In this document: piece by piece, positions 48,219 through 50,167 of the stretch
Position numbering within the stretch: the first letter of the stretch is position 1
Layout: each line of letters starts with the position of its first letter
Source: a virus
Reading direction: 5' to 3' (one strand)
Virus record (IMG/VR): IMGVR_UViG_3300024505_000286
Coordinates: 1-50,167 of that record
DNA length: 50,167 nt
Translations under genes and position numbers: made by a program
Notes under the pieces: generated by a model
Databases searched by the model: none
What the model was told of the DNA's origin: nothing
What the model saw: the letters and a program-made list of their open reading frames with translations, nothing else

Positions 48219-50069
48219 ATGGATTTAGGATTGGACGCGTTGAGCAAGCTCACGGTATTTAGTAAGTATGCAAAGTATATTCCAGAGCTCAAAAGAAGAG
48301 AAACCTGGGATGAGATTGTGGATAGATATGAGCAAATGATGATCAAGAAATATCCCAAACTAGAAAGTCAAATTGTAGAAACAGCCACATTTATAAGGAA
48401 AAAGAAGGTGCTTCCCTCTATGAGAGCTCTACAGTTTGCTGGACCAGCAGCTGAAGTGAACAACTCTCGTATTTACAACTGTTGCTACCTACCTATAGAT
48501 AGCATCCATAGCTTCAGCGAAACTATGTTTTTGCTTCTAGGTGGTACAGGTGTGGGCTATAGTGTTCAGAAACAACACGTTGCAAAGCTTCCAGCTATTA
48601 CAAAGCCTGGAAAACTCCGTAACTATCTCATCGAGGATAGCATTATGGGCTGGGCAGACGCTGTGAAGGTGCTCATGAAAGCCTATCTAGAGGAAGGATT
48701 TATGCCTAAGTTTGACTTTAGAGCCATTCGTAAGAAAGGTGCTAGACTAGTGACAGCTGGTGGTAAAGCTCCTGGTCCTGAGCCTCTTAAGATATGTCTG
48801 GCGCATGTGCAGGCAGTCTTAGACAGGAAACAGGAAGGAGAACAATTGAGTCCTCTAGAATGTCATGATATCCTCTGTCACATTGCTAACAGTGTTCTAG
48901 CTGGTGGTATTCGTAGATCAGCCATGATATCTCTATTCAGTCATGATGATGAGGAGATGATTACATGTAAATATGGTAACTGGTGGGAAACCAATGAACA
49001 GCGTGGTAGAGCTAATAACTCAGCTGTACTGTTGAGAGGTTCTGTAGGCAAAGAAGAATTTGATGCCCTCTGGAAGAGGATTGAAGCTTCTGGATCTGGT
49101 GAGCCTGGAATCTATTGGACCAACAATTTAGACTGGGGAACCAATCCATGTTGTGAGATTGCTCTTAGACCATACCAGTTCTGTAACCTATGTGAGGTGA
49201 ACGTAAGTGATGTGGTTAATCAGGAAGACCTGAATGACCGTGTTACAGCAGCAGCCTTCTTGGGAACACTGCAGGCTGGATTTACAGACTTCCACTATCT
49301 CAGACCTATTTGGTCTAAAACTACTCAGAAGGATGCATTGTTAGGTATAGGAATGACAGGTATTGGATCAGGAGAAATCTTGAAATATAGCTTGGAAGCA
49401 GCAGCACATGTAGCCAAACTAACCAACGCTGTTATTAGTGAGAAGATTGGAATCAATGAGGCAGCACGTGTAACATGTATTAAGCCTTCAGGAACAACAA
49501 GTCTTGTGTTAGGTACAGCTAGTGGCATTCATGCATGGCATGCTCCATATTATTTGAGAACAATGAGATTTGGCAAGAATGAGGATGTTGCATCCTATTT
49601 GATGGTAAATCATCCAGAACTTGTAGAAGATGATGTACTGCGTCCTCATGACACAGTGTGTGTAAGAATTCCTGTTAAAGCCCCAGAAGGATCTATATTT
49701 AGAACTGAAAGCCCTCTAGACACACTAGAGCGTGTTAAGAAGTTTGCTACACAATGGATCAAGGCAGGACATAACACAGGAGAGAATACACACAATGTGA
49801 GCGCTACAATTTCTATCAAGCCAGAAGAATGGCCTGTTGTAGGTGAATGGATGTGGACTAACAAAGAATATTACAATGGACTCTCTGTACTACCCTTCTG
49901 GGGAGGAAGTTACAAACAAGCCCCCTTTGAGGACATAGAGAGGACAGAGTATGACACTAGACTGTCCTCACTTAAAAATGTAGATCTCACTAAGGTGACA
50001 GAACTAGATGACACTGTAGAATTTGGTCAAATTGCAGCATGTGCAGGAGGTGCTTGTGAAATCGCCTAG
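48219..50069 (+). CDS. Class II (adenosylcobalamin-dependent) ribonucleotide reductase
   Basis: A 616-residue reductase of the monomeric B12-dependent type. Redox Cys near 88-89 (YNCCY), radical Cys311 in NPCCEI with Glu313, redox partner Cys322 (FCNL), PSGTTS near residue 425, SGIHAWHAPYY, and a C-terminal CAGGAC that re-reduces the active site. The 11-residue spacing of Cys311 to Cys322 equals that of Lactobacillus RTPR (408 to 419). It is shorter than RTPR (739 residues), lacking part of the N-terminal and allosteric region. It makes deoxynucleotides from host pools and needs host cobalamin. It begins a promoter-driven unit with the DUF5522 gene. Confidence 0.88.
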   Translation: MDLGLDALSKLTVFSKYAKYIPELKRRETWDEIVDRYEQMMIKKYPKLESQIVETATFIRKKKVLPSMRALQFAGPAAEVNNSRIYNCCYLPIDSIHSFSETMFLLLGGTGVGYSVQKQHVAKLPAITKPGKLRNYLIEDSIMGWADAVKVLMKAYLEEGFMPKFDFRAIRKKGARLVTAGGKAPGPEPLKICLAHVQAVLDRKQEGEQLSPLECHDILCHIANSVLAGGIRRSAMISLFSHDDEEMITCKYGNWWETNEQRGRANNSAVLLRGSVGKEEFDALWKRIEASGSGEPGIYWTNNLDWGTNPCCEIALRPYQFCNLCEVNVSDVVNQEDLNDRVTAAAFLGTLQAGFTDFHYLRPIWSKTTQKDALLGIGMTGIGSGEILKYSLEAAAHVAKLTNAVISEKIGINEAARVTCIKPSGTTSLVLGTASGIHAWHAPYYLRTMRFGKNEDVASYLMVNHPELVEDDVLRPHDTVCVRIPVKAPEGSIFRTESPLDTLERVKKFATQWIKAGHNTGENTHNVSATISIKPEEWPVVGEWMWTNKEYYNGLSVLPFWGGSYKQAPFEDIERTEYDTRLSSLKNVDLTKVTELDDTVEFGQIAACAGGACEIA

Positions 50070-50167
50070 GGCTGGTATACACTACTACCTTGAGAATGAC
50101 AAGGTTGTGTTCACAGAGAAATTTCATATTGAACGAGGTTTCTGCTGTGGCAAATCTTGCAGACACT
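50056..50167 (+). CDS. DUF5522-like protein, 3' end beyond window
   Basis: The first 37 residues, from GTG at 50056, read VKSPRAGIHYYLENDKVVFTEKFHIERGFCCGKSCRH. The FTEKFHIERGFCCGKSCRH ending matches DUF5522 (FTE-YH-RGYCCG-CRHC), a short Bacteroidota family with Cys that could bind metal. The start overlaps the RNR stop by 14 nt and is preceded by AGGAGGTGCTT, a Shine-Dalgarno-like sequence otherwise rare here. The start codon GTG is therefore reasonable. The remaining Cys/His ligands lie beyond the window. Confidence 0.7.
   Translation, partial: MKSPRAGIHYYLENDKVVFTEKFHIERGFCCGKSCRH

Noticed and set aside
1-50167. Stop-codon reassignment, known in some crAss-like phages
   Set aside because: TAA, TAG and TGA all end plausible genes here (for instance TAG ends RNR, TGA occurs in ATGA overlaps), and the giant tail gene reads through without needing a recoded stop.
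1-50167. Temperate life style (integrase, repressor, attachment site)
   Set aside because: No integrase, recombinase or attachment-like repeat was found; the tRNA-like element alone is not evidence for an att site.

Overview
The window is part of a large tailed bacteriophage genome that most resembles the crAss-like phages (Crassvirales) and very probably infects a member of Bacteroidota. The case for a phage is the full head and tail set (large terminase subunit, portal, scaffold-like protein, capsid-sized protein, tail tubular protein, a giant stabilisation/muzzle protein, a collar-domain fibre) beside a complete replication set. The crAss-like call rests on gene order and content: TerL, portal, scaffold, capsid, two HU/IHF-like proteins, tubular and stabilisation proteins, together with rIIA/rIIB-like proteins, a DUF932 protein, a UDG-fold protein, a Sak4-like ATPase and a DnaG-like primase. 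The Bacteroidota call rests on several promoters of the TTTG-N19-21-TAnnTTTG type and on A-rich leaders without Shine-Dalgarno sequences. TAA, TAG and TGA all end genes, so the genetic code is standard.

The genome is laid out as two divergent arms. The left arm (1-23905) is all on the minus strand. Read in its own direction it holds a winged-helix regulator, an IHF-like protein, small zinc and coiled-coil proteins, TerL, portal, an unusual SPFH/band-7 protein, scaffold, major capsid protein, several unrecognised virion proteins, a cysteine-rich fibre region with a tail-collar protein, a metallophosphoesterase, a conserved tail-ring-like protein, a second IHF-like protein, the tail tubular protein, and a stabilisation protein of at least 1553 residues that runs off the left edge and carries threonine tracts.

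Between the arms (23906-24513) lies a C-rich intergenic region with a leftward promoter and a direct repeat; it is a candidate origin or control region. The right arm (24514-50167) is all on the plus strand. It opens with three single-gene units, each closed by a hairpin terminator and preceded by a shared CCAAAACC motif. These are followed by an atypical tRNA-like element, small genes, a hairpin-rich non-coding segment (26679-27049), and a long run of small, often 4-nt-overlapping genes.

The right arm then carries the replication and recombination genes: family B DNA polymerase, a putative helicase loader, DnaB-like helicase, SF2 helicase, Sak4-like ATPase, SSB, a DUF6165 protein, primase, DUF932 protein, UDG-fold protein, rIIA and rIIB. 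Two further operons follow, each starting from a promoter buried inside the terminator hairpin of the previous one: HNH nuclease with a RecB/RecE-type exonuclease and small genes, then a class II (B12-dependent) ribonucleotide reductase with a DUF5522 protein cut by the right edge. No integrase, lysis cassette, RNA polymerase or CRISPR array was seen.
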